A stretch of DNA of 64,000 nucleotides from Eubacterium sp. MSJ-21 (GCF_018918185.1 NZ_JAHLPZ010000006.1:151212-215211); one strand, 5' to 3'. Shown: positions 9,063-18,952, counted from the stretch's first letter. The notes: a model not told the origin generated them from the letters alone. Program-made: numbers and translations.

Positions 9063-10881
9063 GGCTGGCACCTCCTTTTTCTGATGATACCTGTTCCCCA
9101 CCATCAATGGCGTGAACCGGACAGATCTGACTGCACAAACCGCAGCCGGTACATAAGTTTTCATCAATCGTCACATTTCCATCCACGGTAATGAGTGCCG
9201 GACAGCCAATCTCACGGATGCATTTCTTACAGTTGATGCATTTCTCTGAGATATGACATTTGCCATCTGGCTTGGAAATCGCGATACAAGGCGACTTGAA
9301 GATAATCGCTTTCACGCCCGGAAGCTTGGCACATTCCTGCACCGCAGCCACCGATGCAGCAAGATCCAACGGATCGACGGTTATAATCTTATGCACGCCG
9401 ATTCCCTCTAACACCTTCGCGATATCTACCTTATCCACAAACTGCCCCATCATATTCCGTCCGATTCCCGGATGTGGCTGATGTCCGGTCATCGCCGTTG
9501 TCGAATTATCCAACACGCAGAGAATCATATCTGCGTTGTTGTACACCGCATTTACCACGCCAGTCATACCAGAAGCAAAGAAGGTCGAATCGCCCACGAA
9601 TCCGAAGCACGTGCCTTCCCCATCAATCCAGTGGAAGCCTTGCGCCATCGTGATTCCGGCACCCATACAAAGACAAGTGTCAACCATATCAAGCGGCATC
9701 GCATTTCCAAGTGTATAACACCCGATATCGCCACAGAAATACGCTTTCTTTCCTTTCATCGCCTGCTTCACTGCATAGAACGATGCGCGATGCGGACATC
9801 CTGCGCAAAGTACCGGCGGACGCATCGGAAGCACTGGTGCATCGCTGCCATCATACCCACGCGCGAGCTTCTCCGTGCCAAGAAACTCGCTCAGAATATC
9901 TGCAACCAGATTCGAACTGTTCTCGCCACTTGCAGGCACCTTTCCATCTAATTTTCCTGATACCTTGATAGCAAGCGCGTGCTTCCCGGCAAGCTTCAGA
10001 ATCTGTTCTTCAATATACGGACTAAGCTCCTCCACACAGAGCAAGTCCTCCACGCCCTCGAGTGCCTGAAGCAGGAAATCCTCCGGCAGAGGGTACGCGG
10101 TCGCAAGCTTGATGAGCTTGATATCGGTGTGGTCTTTCAGATATTCCTTCGCATAAGCATAGCTGATTCCCGATGTAATCACTGCCTTCTTGGAATTTCC
10201 GCCTTCCACACGATTCCATTTATATGTAGAAAAATCCTTACCAATCTCCACATTCCGCTGCTCGATCATCGCATGATTCATGTAAGATAACCGTGGGAAG
10301 ATGACCCATTTCTTGGAATCCTTCACGAAGCCATCATATGCTTTTGGTCCATTGTAGACCGGATTCTCAATCGACGCATACGCATGACAGACACGTGTCG
10401 TCGGACGGAACAAAACCGGTGTTTTATATTTCTCCGAATATGCAAATGCATCCTGTATCATCTCGTACGCCTCTTCCGGCGAAGACGGATCAAATACCGG
10501 AATCCGTGCGAAGTCTGCGAACCGTCTTGTATCCTGCTCCGTCTGGGAAGAAATCGGTCCCGGATCGTCCGCTGATACAACAACCATGCCGCCCTTTACA
10601 CCCACATACGCAAGCGACATCAGCGGATCAGCTGCTACATTTAAGCCCACCTGCTTCATCGTAACCATCGTCCGTGCGCCGCCATATGCCGCACTCGCAG
10701 CAACCTCCATCGCTGCTTTCTCATTCACTGACCATTCCAAATGCACCCCATCGTGTGGGTACTTGGATATCGTTTCCACAATTTCGGAAGATGGAGTTCC
10801 CGGATATCCGGACACAAGATTGACACCTGCCGCCAATGCACCAAGCGCAATCGCTCCATTTCCCATTACATATTCCTGCAT
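9055..10881 (-). CDS. iorA: Indolepyruvate:ferredoxin oxidoreductase alpha subunit
   Basis: A 608-aa subunit carrying the pyrimidine and TPP-binding domains and a C-terminal ferredoxin domain. Seen directly are SGYPGTPSSEI near the N-terminus, the TPP-site region CAGCPHR then GDIGCYTLG, and two 4Fe-4S motifs at the end (CINCKKC and CTGCGLC). The start MQEYVMGNG follows GGAAGGGAGAAGTTAC; an upstream in-frame start lacks spacing. Substrates known for the family are aryl pyruvates from tryptophan, phenylalanine and tyrosine transamination. It is the first gene of the ior-paaK operon. Confidence 0.93.
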   Translation of the reverse strand: MQEYVMGNGAIALGALAAGVNLVSGYPGTPSSEIVETISKYPHDGVHLEWSVNEKAAMEVAASAAYGGARTMVTMKQVGLNVAADPLMSLAYVGVKGGMVVVSADDPGPISSQTEQDTRRFADFARIPVFDPSSPEEAYEMIQDAFAYSEKYKTPVLFRPTTRVCHAYASIENPVYNGPKAYDGFVKDSKKWVIFPRLSYMNHAMIEQRNVEIGKDFSTYKWNRVEGGNSKKAVITSGISYAYAKEYLKDHTDIKLIKLATAYPLPEDFLLQALEGVEDLLCVEELSPYIEEQILKLAGKHALAIKVSGKLDGKVPASGENSSNLVADILSEFLGTEKLARGYDGSDAPVLPMRPPVLCAGCPHRASFYAVKQAMKGKKAYFCGDIGCYTLGNAMPLDMVDTCLCMGAGITMAQGFHWIDGEGTCFGFVGDSTFFASGMTGVVNAVYNNADMILCVLDNSTTAMTGHQPHPGIGRNMMGQFVDKVDIAKVLEGIGVHKIITVDPLDLAASVAAVQECAKLPGVKAIIFKSPCIAISKPDGKCHISEKCINCKKCIREIGCPALITVDGNVTIDENLCTGCGLCSQICPVHAIDGGEQVSSEKGGASHE

Positions 10882-10914
10882 GTAACTTCTCCCTTCCTCT
10901 TTCAAGTATGTTCT

Positions 10915-10943
10915 ATTATAACAAATTCTGCGTGATACGACTA
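10915..10943 (-). promoter_or_regulatory. Likely promoter of the ior operon
   Basis: On the minus strand TATAAT (10915-10920) lies 34 bases upstream of the iorA start. The -35 position, 17 bases further, is weak (TAGTCG). Confidence 0.4.
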
Positions 10944-11014
10944 CTTTTGTTTATTTATTGGCATAACAAAAAGACACATTTTATCAATTAATTCATACCA
11001 GTCAGCATTTATAC

Positions 11015-11065
11015 GAAAAAAAGGCTGTCGCTTCAATGAATTTCAATCATTAAAGCAACAGCCTT
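11015..11065 (-). terminator. Terminator of the raffinose/sucrose operon
   Basis: Arms at 11021-11037 and 11049-11065 pair nearly perfectly (AAGGCTGTTGCTTTAATGA on the minus strand), followed by TTTTTTT. It closes the operon just after the phosphorylase gene. Confidence 0.9.
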
Positions 11066-11086
11066 AACTCTACTAATACCCAGACA

Positions 11087-12727
11087 TCAGAACATCTGCC
11101 AGATCAGGTTGCCGGATGGATCAAGAGCCTGAATCCGATAGGTATGGGCTTTTAGGTCTGCAGACAGACGGGCAAGATAACCGTCCTTTTTCCAGGTGAT
11201 ATAAATGCGGTTATACATCTGCTCATCCGGTATTTTTGCAAAATGGAAAGCATTTTCTGCCTGATCAGAGATCTGCGCTGCAGGCTTTGTACGGATTTCC
11301 ATTTCCGCATCAAATCCAAATGCCGGAAATTCTTTCCGGAATTTCAACATTTCAAGCTGCTTTTTTACGACCTCCTTTTTAAGGCCTGACTCTATAGCTT
11401 TTTGTGTAAAATTCGTCCGGTTAATCTCTTTATGTCCACCTGCACCTGCACGCTTCACTGCCTCATAATCATTAGATCCGGCAAACAGATCCAGATACCA
11501 GACCTGAGGTTTTCCGGGCATAAATATCTGTAATGCTCTGGCTAATAACAGTGCCTGCTCATTTTCGCCAAGTGCATTATAATATGTCGTATTTACCTGA
11601 TAATACATCTTTTTATTACCATGAAGATCCTTTACAAAACCACCACGGTCCACAAGCAGCCGGATCAAATCTTCAATCCTGTCGTCCGGCAACAATCCTG
11701 CAAGATCCAGTACCGGTATTCCATCATGGCAGCCAAGCATATTCACAGTATGAATATTCTCTTTTATCTGTTCCTTTGCCCATTGCTCCAGATAAGTGCC
11801 ATCGCCTCTGTAAAGAGCATCCAAAATCAATCCCGGAAGGAAAAAGTCATACGTCAGATATCCCTTTTGTGCTATCATCTCATACTTTTTCTCTTTATAT
11901 CCGGCATGAATCTCCGGAAGAAGGCGGATTCCATATGGCTTTGCGAGCTCATGGATCTGTTCAAGGAATTCCCATGTCTCCGGTTCATTTAAGAAATTGG
12001 CACGTCCCGGTGCTTTTGGGGCATATGCAAATGCATCCAGGCGGATTATCTTTGCTCCGTAACCTGCCAGTTTTTTTATAGTTTCACGATAAAATTCCCA
12101 AACCTTTTCTGATTTTATATTGAGATCCATTTGTCCTAAATATCTGGTATGATAATCATCCGTATCCCGAATCTCCTGATAAAACGTATTCCAGTATGGA
12201 ATCCGGCTGCCATCTGCCATTTCAACCATCAACAGAGGTAATCCCGGTTTGCGGAAGAACATCGGATCCAGATACTTCTGATCCGGTTGTATATATCCGT
12301 CCTCTGTCATTTCTCCACAGTTTTCCCAGAATGCATTCCAGTCAATAAAAAAGTCACGATATTCCGATTGACTGCCATTCTCCAACAGATCCTGAAACTG
12401 TGGTGACTGTACAGACGCATGGTTTAAAACAAAATCCAGCTTCAGATCAATATTCTGTCTGCCCAACCGTAATAGTGCCTTTTCAGAATGAAATGTTTCC
12501 TCAAGATCATAGTCGATTACAGAAAAACCACGGTCCAGATCAGAATGGTAAATACTCGGTAGTATATATATTGAGGAAAATGCATCTGCAAATCCATCTC
12601 TTTCAAATAAATCCGCAACCGCTTCCAGATCTCCGCCAAGGCTGTCCGGATACAGATTCAGCATTGGACCATTTTCCATTTTATTTATATCTGTCATATT
12701 TTTTTCTTCTATCTCTGTTTTCCTCAT
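11087..12727 (-). CDS. gtfA: GH13_18 sucrose or sucrose-phosphate phosphorylase
   Basis: A 546-aa glucosyl phosphorylase. The GH13 barrel motifs are present: LDFVLNHAS, the nucleophile in IIRLDAFAYAPKA, the acid/base Glu in LLPEIHAGY, and the transition-state stabiliser in NMLGCHDGIPVLDLAG. The segment YYQVNTTYYNALG is typical of sucrose phosphorylases. Sucrose phosphorylase gives glucose-1-phosphate and fructose; sucrose-6F-phosphate phosphorylase gives glucose-1-phosphate and fructose-6-phosphate. The kinase gene 24 bases upstream makes the phosphorylated substrate plausible, but the residues that separate the two activities could not be judged by eye. The start follows AGGAGGCTGTAGAAT. Confidence 0.82.
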   Translation of the reverse strand: MRKTEIEEKNMTDINKMENGPMLNLYPDSLGGDLEAVADLFERDGFADAFSSIYILPSIYHSDLDRGFSVIDYDLEETFHSEKALLRLGRQNIDLKLDFVLNHASVQSPQFQDLLENGSQSEYRDFFIDWNAFWENCGEMTEDGYIQPDQKYLDPMFFRKPGLPLLMVEMADGSRIPYWNTFYQEIRDTDDYHTRYLGQMDLNIKSEKVWEFYRETIKKLAGYGAKIIRLDAFAYAPKAPGRANFLNEPETWEFLEQIHELAKPYGIRLLPEIHAGYKEKKYEMIAQKGYLTYDFFLPGLILDALYRGDGTYLEQWAKEQIKENIHTVNMLGCHDGIPVLDLAGLLPDDRIEDLIRLLVDRGGFVKDLHGNKKMYYQVNTTYYNALGENEQALLLARALQIFMPGKPQVWYLDLFAGSNDYEAVKRAGAGGHKEINRTNFTQKAIESGLKKEVVKKQLEMLKFRKEFPAFGFDAEMEIRTKPAAQISDQAENAFHFAKIPDEQMYNRIYITWKKDGYLARLSADLKAHTYRIQALDPSGNLIWQMF

Positions 12728-12751
12728 ATTCTACAGCCTCCTGTTCACTTA

Positions 12752-13579
12752 CTATTCCGTATAAATCCTGCCATGCATATCCTGAATGATATCTGCCCGG
12801 TCCAGTCTATCATTAATCTTTTTCTGCTCAATTCTTAATACTCTGGCTACAAATGAACTGTCAATGGCAGTGTCACGATTCCTCTTTTTTCGGTTTTCAA
12901 GTGTTTCTTCCGGCGTGCTGATCAATACAACCGATACATCCACCCCCTGCAGGTATGCACTGTTTCCATGTGTCCATTCAAGGATCAGAATATCTGTATC
13001 TGATACATCCCGGCGATCATACCAGATATCATCCGGGGTTCTTCCCATATGACGTAACAGCAGTTGTGAGGTTCCTCCATGAAACTGCATGAGAAGATTC
13101 GACACAGCTTCATAATCGAGTTCCTGATCCGTACCCAGATAGTCTGTAAGAGCCTTGTCTCCATACTTCTGATATATGGATAACCACTGCATGTCCTCCT
13201 GTTCTTCTGCATCCCTTCCGGCTTTTTGAAGCTCTAATAGTTTTTCTTTTACTTCGTCTGTATATAGCCTTTCGGTTATAAGACCATTCAATCCGGACAT
13301 ACGAAATCTCGCAATTCGTTCTGCATCATTATACACGGGAATTCGATGTGGATAATTGTCCCCGCTTATAATAAGTGATTTCTTTCCCTGTTTTTCAAAC
13401 ATATTTTGAAGTAAGAAAGCCATTCCGGTCTTACCGACGCCAGAACCTCCGGATATCGATATGATTGTTTTTTTCTCTTTTCTTTCTTCTGTTTTTTCCA
13501 AAATCAGCGGAAATAATCGTTCTGCGTTTCTGATCTGTTCCCGTGCCAGATCTGATACTGTCATTTCTTTCATATCCAT
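12752..13579 (-). CDS. P-loop kinase, candidate sucrose kinase
   Basis: A 275-aa kinase with a Walker A GGSGVGKT at about residues 44-51 and the following segment SLIISGDNYPHR, as in uridine-kinase or adenylylsulfate-kinase-like proteins. The central part includes LILEWTHGNSAYL and the end RVLRIEQKKINDRLDRADI. It sits between the alpha-galactosidase and the GH13_18 phosphorylase. From memory, Ruminococcus gnavus has AgaSK, where a GH36 alpha-galactosidase is fused to a sucrose kinase domain, together with a sucrose-6F-phosphate phosphorylase. This gene looks like the unfused counterpart, so sucrose phosphorylation is the best inference. A nucleoside or sulfate role is less likely in this context. 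Confidence 0.7.
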   Translation of the reverse strand: MDMKEMTVSDLAREQIRNAERLFPLILEKTEERKEKKTIISISGGSGVGKTGMAFLLQNMFEKQGKKSLIISGDNYPHRIPVYNDAERIARFRMSGLNGLITERLYTDEVKEKLLELQKAGRDAEEQEDMQWLSIYQKYGDKALTDYLGTDQELDYEAVSNLLMQFHGGTSQLLLRHMGRTPDDIWYDRRDVSDTDILILEWTHGNSAYLQGVDVSVVLISTPEETLENRKKRNRDTAIDSSFVARVLRIEQKKINDRLDRADIIQDMHGRIYTE

Positions 13580-13637
13580 CTGTCCGTCACCTCATTTCTG
13601 ATCATCTTATATCTCTTTTCTCTGTTGTTTTTGCCAA

Positions 13638-13671
13638 ACTCCCCGATCTCTGCAAGCAGAAACCGGGGAGT
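13638..13671 (-). repeat. Intercistronic hairpin between aga and the kinase gene
   Basis: ACTCCCCG pairs with CGGGGAGT around a loop containing CTGC/GCAG. Only three T residues follow on the minus strand, so read-through is expected. It may stabilise the upstream mRNA or attenuate the two downstream genes. Confidence 0.55.
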
Positions 13672-13682
13672 CCTAATTATTC

Positions 13683-15860
13683 TTATTCTACGGCATCAAG
13701 CAGGATCTGATAGCTTGGATAATTACCGGACACTATCGTAAATGGCATACCAAGCTCCATCAAAGCAGCTCCTGAATATACAACACCTGTTTTCCTATCC
13801 CGGTAGGAACGTTCCGGAGCAAGCCCCCTCAATCGAATATAAAATACAGGATGATTACCATGTGTATTTAACAAAACAGCTCCTACAACTGCATGTTTTT
13901 TCCCTTCATCGACAGACATCCACGCTCCATATTCCGCCTCAAACGGATTACTTAATCTGTAATAATCCCCTTTTAAAATAACCGGCGCTGCTTCATGATA
14001 GGTTTTAATCTGTTCACGGACTGCCGTCTTATCTTCCTCCGATAACTTTCCGAGATCCAGTTCATATCCGAATGCACCTGTCATGGCAACCACACCTCGG
14101 GTATTCATATCCGTCACTCTGCCAGTCTGATGATTCGGCACCGCAGATACATGGGCTCCCATCGTTGATAAAGGATAAGCAAACGACGTACCATACTGGA
14201 TACGGATACGATCAACTGCATCTGTATTATCACTGCACCATATCTGTGGTGTATAATACAGCATACCCATATCAAACCTTCCGCCACCGCCGGAGCAGCC
14301 TTCCCATAACATATCCGGAAATGCCTGCGTCAGTCGTTCCAGCAGGTCATATACACCAAGCATATAGTCATACATTACATTTCCCTGCCATACCATACTG
14401 CCGGAATATATATCACATAAGCTCCGGTTCATATCCCATTTCACATAATTGATATCGCCCTGCCTAAGGACAGCTGCAATCTGTTCATAGATGTAATCCA
14501 CCACCGCTGGATTTGCAAAATCAAGTACAAGCTGATTTCTGCCATGTACCGGATGTTTACCGGGAACCTGAATTGCCCACTCCGGATGTTTTCTGTACAG
14601 ATCACTGTTTTCCGAAACCATCTCCGGCTCTATCCAGATACCAAACTGAACACCTTTGTCATGAACACGTTTTGTCAGCTCCGTAAGAGAACAGCCCAGC
14701 TTATCTTCATTTACAATCCAGTCACCAAGGGATGAATTATCATCATCTCTTGTGCCAAACCAGCCATCATCCATGACCAGAAGCTCCACCCCGAGTGCTG
14801 CAGCCTGCTCCGCAAGATTAACAATTGCTTCCCCATTAAAATCAAAATAACAGGCTTCCCAGCTATTTACAAGAACCGGGCGGATCTGATCTTTATATTT
14901 TCCGCGACAGATATGCTCTCTCACCAAATGATGCATCTGATTGGATAGCTGTTCCATTCCATACGCGGAATATGATAGAACTGCTTCCGGGGCATAAAAT
15001 GTCTGCGCCGGCTTTAATTGATAGGAAAAGAAATCCTCCTGAAGCCCCATAACCAGACGGATCTGGTCAAACTGATCTAATTCTACGCTTCCCTCAAAGC
15101 TTCCACTGTACACCAGTGATACACCATAACAGGCTCCGGCGGTCTCTGTTGTGCCGTGTTCCGCAAGAATCATATATGTATTATACTGATGGCCGGACGT
15201 ACCGCGATTACTTCCGATTACCTGTCTGCCATGTGTTACCGGTGTTCGCTGCATATTCCGTTCCATTGCATGTCGTCCATAAAATGTCAATACATCATAA
15301 TCTCCATACAAAAGATCAAGACATGCGCTGGAAAGCTTCTCCAGATAGATTTCGTTCCCTCCGACATTTGTAACTTTTACGCTTCTGGTTATTACATCGC
15401 AGTCAGGTAACACGCCATATAATAATGTCACTTCTACGCCGACTCTTTCATCCTTCAGATATATGCACAGAGTCTGTGCAGCTTCCGCATGTGCTGCCGG
15501 AAGTCCCGGGAGATCATACTTACCGTCCTGAATCTGATAGCCTGTATAGCGGAGATCAAGTGCCATACAGCCATTTGCTTCACGGATCTTTCCTGCCGTT
15601 GTTCTGTAATCACCGGTTCCAAGAACAGGGAATTCCTGAGGAAGTGCATCCAGGGAATACGTACGGTCATTTCCAAGATCATATGGATTTCCCGAAAAAC
15701 CGCGATCGTAGTAAGTCAGTATATAATCCATTTCCGAATTCAGGCGCTTTCCGTAATACAGATGAAGCAAATAATCATGTGCGTCTGCCATCATCTGGTA
15801 AGTGGTATGTTCCGTATGGAGAGAAAATATTCTTTTCTCTTTGTTATATATAATAGCCAT
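13683..15860 (-). CDS. aga: GH36 alpha-galactosidase
   Basis: A 725-aa intracellular enzyme (no signal peptide) that removes alpha-1,6-galactose from melibiose, raffinose and stachyose. It has the N-terminal beta-supersandwich, a central barrel starting VLVNSWEACYFDFN and LLVMDDGWFG, the nucleophile Asp in YVKWDMNR, the acid/base Asp in WCSDNTDA, and the typical CSGGGGRFD loop. The length is normal for the family. The gene follows AAAGGAGACTTGATTT and comes 15 bases after the end of the second permease gene, so uptake and cleavage are coexpressed. Confidence 0.94.
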   Translation of the reverse strand: MAIIYNKEKRIFSLHTEHTTYQMMADAHDYLLHLYYGKRLNSEMDYILTYYDRGFSGNPYDLGNDRTYSLDALPQEFPVLGTGDYRTTAGKIREANGCMALDLRYTGYQIQDGKYDLPGLPAAHAEAAQTLCIYLKDERVGVEVTLLYGVLPDCDVITRSVKVTNVGGNEIYLEKLSSACLDLLYGDYDVLTFYGRHAMERNMQRTPVTHGRQVIGSNRGTSGHQYNTYMILAEHGTTETAGACYGVSLVYSGSFEGSVELDQFDQIRLVMGLQEDFFSYQLKPAQTFYAPEAVLSYSAYGMEQLSNQMHHLVREHICRGKYKDQIRPVLVNSWEACYFDFNGEAIVNLAEQAAALGVELLVMDDGWFGTRDDDNSSLGDWIVNEDKLGCSLTELTKRVHDKGVQFGIWIEPEMVSENSDLYRKHPEWAIQVPGKHPVHGRNQLVLDFANPAVVDYIYEQIAAVLRQGDINYVKWDMNRSLCDIYSGSMVWQGNVMYDYMLGVYDLLERLTQAFPDMLWEGCSGGGGRFDMGMLYYTPQIWCSDNTDAVDRIRIQYGTSFAYPLSTMGAHVSAVPNHQTGRVTDMNTRGVVAMTGAFGYELDLGKLSEEDKTAVREQIKTYHEAAPVILKGDYYRLSNPFEAEYGAWMSVDEGKKHAVVGAVLLNTHGNHPVFYIRLRGLAPERSYRDRKTGVVYSGAALMELGMPFTIVSGNYPSYQILLDAVE

Positions 15861-15875
15861 AAATCAAGTCTCCTT

Positions 15876-16760
15876 TTATTTTACTGCACCGTTTGCCACA
15901 CCTGCTATGATCTGTTTCTGACAAATAATATAGAAGATCAGAATCGGAAGTAACGCTAACAGATAAGATGCAAAGGCCAGATTGTAATTTGTTCCAAACT
16001 GAGTCTGGAAATTCAACTGTGCAAGCGGAAGTGTATTCTGATTACCGGACATAATTACAAGCGGTGTCATAACGTCATTCCATGTACCAAGGGCTGTAAG
16101 GATTGCAACCGTTGCATGCATTGGTCTCATATTCGGGAAGATAATCTTCCAGTAAGTCGTCCATGTCGTGGATCCGTCAACATAGGCTGCCTCTTCCAGT
16201 TCAAGCGGAAGATTATTCAGATATCCTGCATATAACATTGTATTCATCGGAAGATAAAATACTGTATAAAGCAACACCACACCAAGCATATTTGCCAGTC
16301 CCATTTTTGCTGTCTGTTTTACAAGCGGCATCATCAAAATAGCGAATGGCACGAACATACCACTGACAAGATAAAGATAAATTCCATTATAGATCCGATT
16401 CTTTTTCTTGCTTCGTCCAAGTACATAACCGATCAGAGAATGTATCACGATCGATAATGCAATCGTTGTCAGAGTGATAAATAAACTGTTACCGAGAGAA
16501 TGCCAGAAATCCGTTACCTCCATAGCTTCCTTAAAATTACTCAGGCTCCAGTGCTGTGGAAAAGATAAGATTCCGTGGATATCATTTGTCATCTCAGACG
16601 GCTGCTTAAATGCGATCATAACCGTCATATATAATGGGAACAGGATGGTTACAAGACCAAGGATCAACAGAATCGTAACCCCGATATTATATCGTTCCTT
16701 TCCTGTATTAATCCCCTTTTCTTTATATTCTTTTCTGATCTGTCTCTGCGATTTTTTCAT
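15876..16760 (-). CDS. msmG: Sugar ABC transporter permease (MsmG type)
   Basis: A 294-aa inner-membrane permease with about six hydrophobic segments and the ABC-interaction loop EEAAYVDGSTTWTTYWKIIF. It belongs to the second permease class of CUT1 importers (MalG or MsmG). Its start overlaps the stop of msmF by 4 bases. With MsmF and MsmE it should import raffinose-family oligosaccharides. The N-terminus is lysine and arginine rich. Confidence 0.92.
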   Translation of the reverse strand: MKKSQRQIRKEYKEKGINTGKERYNIGVTILLILGLVTILFPLYMTVMIAFKQPSEMTNDIHGILSFPQHWSLSNFKEAMEVTDFWHSLGNSLFITLTTIALSIVIHSLIGYVLGRSKKKNRIYNGIYLYLVSGMFVPFAILMMPLVKQTAKMGLANMLGVVLLYTVFYLPMNTMLYAGYLNNLPLELEEAAYVDGSTTWTTYWKIIFPNMRPMHATVAILTALGTWNDVMTPLVIMSGNQNTLPLAQLNFQTQFGTNYNLAFASYLLALLPILIFYIICQKQIIAGVANGAVK

Positions 16761-17665
16761 AACTGTTCCTCCTTCTTACCCAGGAAATGCATCTGTAATA
16801 CAGATATCACTACGATTACAATAAAGAACACAACTGCATTTGCACTCTGGAATCCAAACTGTCCGCCACTCATACCATTGTTGTAGATCAGATAGGAAAT
16901 GGATTCTGTGCTCTGCGCAGGACCACCCTTTGTCAACGACATGATCTGGTCAAATACCATCAGGAAGTTCTTCATACAAAGAACTACATTAATTGTAAAA
17001 AACGGAAGGATCAGCGGGAATGTCAGATAACGGAATTTTGCAAATCCGGTTGCACCATCCAAAGATCCTGCTTCGTATACATCTTCCGGAACTGTCTGAA
17101 GACCGGATATATAAATGATTGTATTCATCGCGATCGACTGCCATGCACATACGACTGCGATTGCAAGCCAGGCCATTTTAGAGCTTGCAAGCATACTGTT
17201 TCCCTCAAAACCGAGCATGATTGCGATCTGTGGCAGAATATAGGTAAAGAAATAGTTAAAAATATATCCAACAACCAGACCACCTAAGATATTTGGCAGG
17301 AAATACAGTCCACGAAGACCGCTCTTAAAACGAATCTTGCTGTTTAATGCCATCGCAAGGATCAGGCTGACAACATTTACGATAATCGTTGTTACTATGG
17401 CCAGCTTAAATGTAAACAGATAGGATGAACCAACTCTGGCATCATGAAAAAGATCAATATAATTTCGAAAACCAACCCACTCATAGCTGCCATACCCACG
17501 GAAATTGGTAAAGCTGTAAATCGCACCCTGAATCAAAGGCAGCGTATTGAATGTAAAGAATAATGCTACGATAGGAATTGTGATCAACATAAATGTTCTG
17601 GATTTTCCGGACATTTTCTTTTTCTTTTTAACAAACTTCATATCTTCTGTCTTTTTTGTATCCAT
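16757..17665 (-). CDS. msmF: Sugar ABC transporter permease (MsmF type)
   Basis: A 302-aa permease of the MalF or MsmF class with about six membrane segments and the loop YEAGSLDGATGFAKFRYLTF, which contacts the ATPase. GAGGAGGAATAAAAA precedes the start, and the site lies inside the end of msmE. No ATPase gene is present in the cluster; these systems often share a general MsmK or UgpC-type ATPase coded elsewhere. Confidence 0.92.
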   Translation of the reverse strand: MDTKKTEDMKFVKKKKKMSGKSRTFMLITIPIVALFFTFNTLPLIQGAIYSFTNFRGYGSYEWVGFRNYIDLFHDARVGSSYLFTFKLAIVTTIIVNVVSLILAMALNSKIRFKSGLRGLYFLPNILGGLVVGYIFNYFFTYILPQIAIMLGFEGNSMLASSKMAWLAIAVVCAWQSIAMNTIIYISGLQTVPEDVYEAGSLDGATGFAKFRYLTFPLILPFFTINVVLCMKNFLMVFDQIMSLTKGGPAQSTESISYLIYNNGMSGGQFGFQSANAVVFFIVIVVISVLQMHFLGKKEEQL

Positions 17666-17668
17666 TTT

Positions 17669-18952
17669 TTATTCCTCCTCTCCGGAATGCTCCTGCTCAT
17701 ATTTGCGAACCTTTGCGATCAGGTCACGATTGTACCGTTTCCATTCCGTATCAAATTTCTTTAAAAACGCTTCTGTATCTCCATCTAACAAATAAGTCTG
17801 AATCATTGCATCGACTGCCATCTCAGATGGATAAAAATGATCCTGATAATCCGTCACGATTCCGTTGTCCAAATATTCCCGCATACCGTCTAACATAGAT
17901 GCAAGCTCGAAATCGCCTTTCTTACAAGGTACTGCGTTCTGATTGTCGATATAGTCCTGTACATTTTCATCCTCTAGCAGGAAACGGAGGACTTCATAGG
18001 CTGCTTCCTTATTCGGACAGTCTTCCATCACGCAGAACTGAAGATCGACACCGGATGTCAAAACCATGTCTTCCTTATTGTTCGAAGACGGGAATACAAA
18101 TGAATCAATATTGATATCCGGATTTACTGACTGGATCTGTGGTACCGCATAGCTTCCGATCATATACATTGCCGACTCACCTTTTGCAAATGCTGTACAA
18201 GCATCATTATAAGAATATGCAACCGGATTGGCTTCGCCATACTGAAGCAGGGTTTTCATTTCTTCCGCAACCTGAACATACTGATCGGAAAATGTAGTTT
18301 CTCCCTTATTAACATCCTTACATACGGTCGGGGATGTCAATGAAGCTACTGCACTGTTCCATGGAGAAAGACAGGTCCATGTATCCTTGTAGCCCATATA
18401 AAACGGAAGAATTCCTTCTGCTTCAATCTCATCGCATAATGCAAGAAGCTCATCCCACGTTTCCGGGATTTCCCATCCATGCTCCTCAAACATATCCCGG
18501 TTATACAGGATACCGGCAGCATTTGCCACATATGGAACACTGTATGTTCCTTCTGTTGGAATAAATTTCAGATTCTCACAGATCGTGAGATAATTCTCCT
18601 TAATATCTGCCAGTCCATCAAAATCAGAAATATCCATCAACATATCGGCATCAATAAAATTCGAATAATTGATGTCACCGCCAATACCAATGATATCCGG
18701 GTTATCTTCACGAACAAATCTGGTCTTCAACACCGTCATTGCATCGTTCGGAGAACTGATCTTCAATTCAATATCATCATGACTGGCATTGAACCGTTCC
18801 TCAACTTCTTCAAAATAAGAGGTTGCTTCCGGCTTGTACTGTACCAGTTCGATCACTGTTTTTCCGTCTTTGTTATTCTTGCCACACCCCGTCAGTAAGC
18901 AGAAACCAGTCATCATCGTAAGTACAAATAATGGTTTTTTCCATTTTAGCAT
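17669..18952 (-). CDS. msmE: Sugar ABC transporter substrate-binding lipoprotein
   Basis: A 427-aa extracellular binding protein of the CUT1 class. The N-terminus is a lipoprotein signal with lipobox LLTGCGK, so Cys about 23 becomes lipidated. The mature protein has the usual two-lobe pattern, including ETWDELLALCDEIE and KGESAMYMIGSYAVPQ. It is the first gene of the import and cleavage operon, read divergently from the AraC regulator across a gap with two inverted repeats. The oligosaccharide bound is inferred from the alpha-galactosidase. Confidence 0.9.
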   Translation of the reverse strand: MLKWKKPLFVLTMMTGFCLLTGCGKNNKDGKTVIELVQYKPEATSYFEEVEERFNASHDDIELKISSPNDAMTVLKTRFVREDNPDIIGIGGDINYSNFIDADMLMDISDFDGLADIKENYLTICENLKFIPTEGTYSVPYVANAAGILYNRDMFEEHGWEIPETWDELLALCDEIEAEGILPFYMGYKDTWTCLSPWNSAVASLTSPTVCKDVNKGETTFSDQYVQVAEEMKTLLQYGEANPVAYSYNDACTAFAKGESAMYMIGSYAVPQIQSVNPDINIDSFVFPSSNNKEDMVLTSGVDLQFCVMEDCPNKEAAYEVLRFLLEDENVQDYIDNQNAVPCKKGDFELASMLDGMREYLDNGIVTDYQDHFYPSEMAVDAMIQTYLLDGDTEAFLKKFDTEWKRYNRDLIAKVRKYEQEHSGEEE

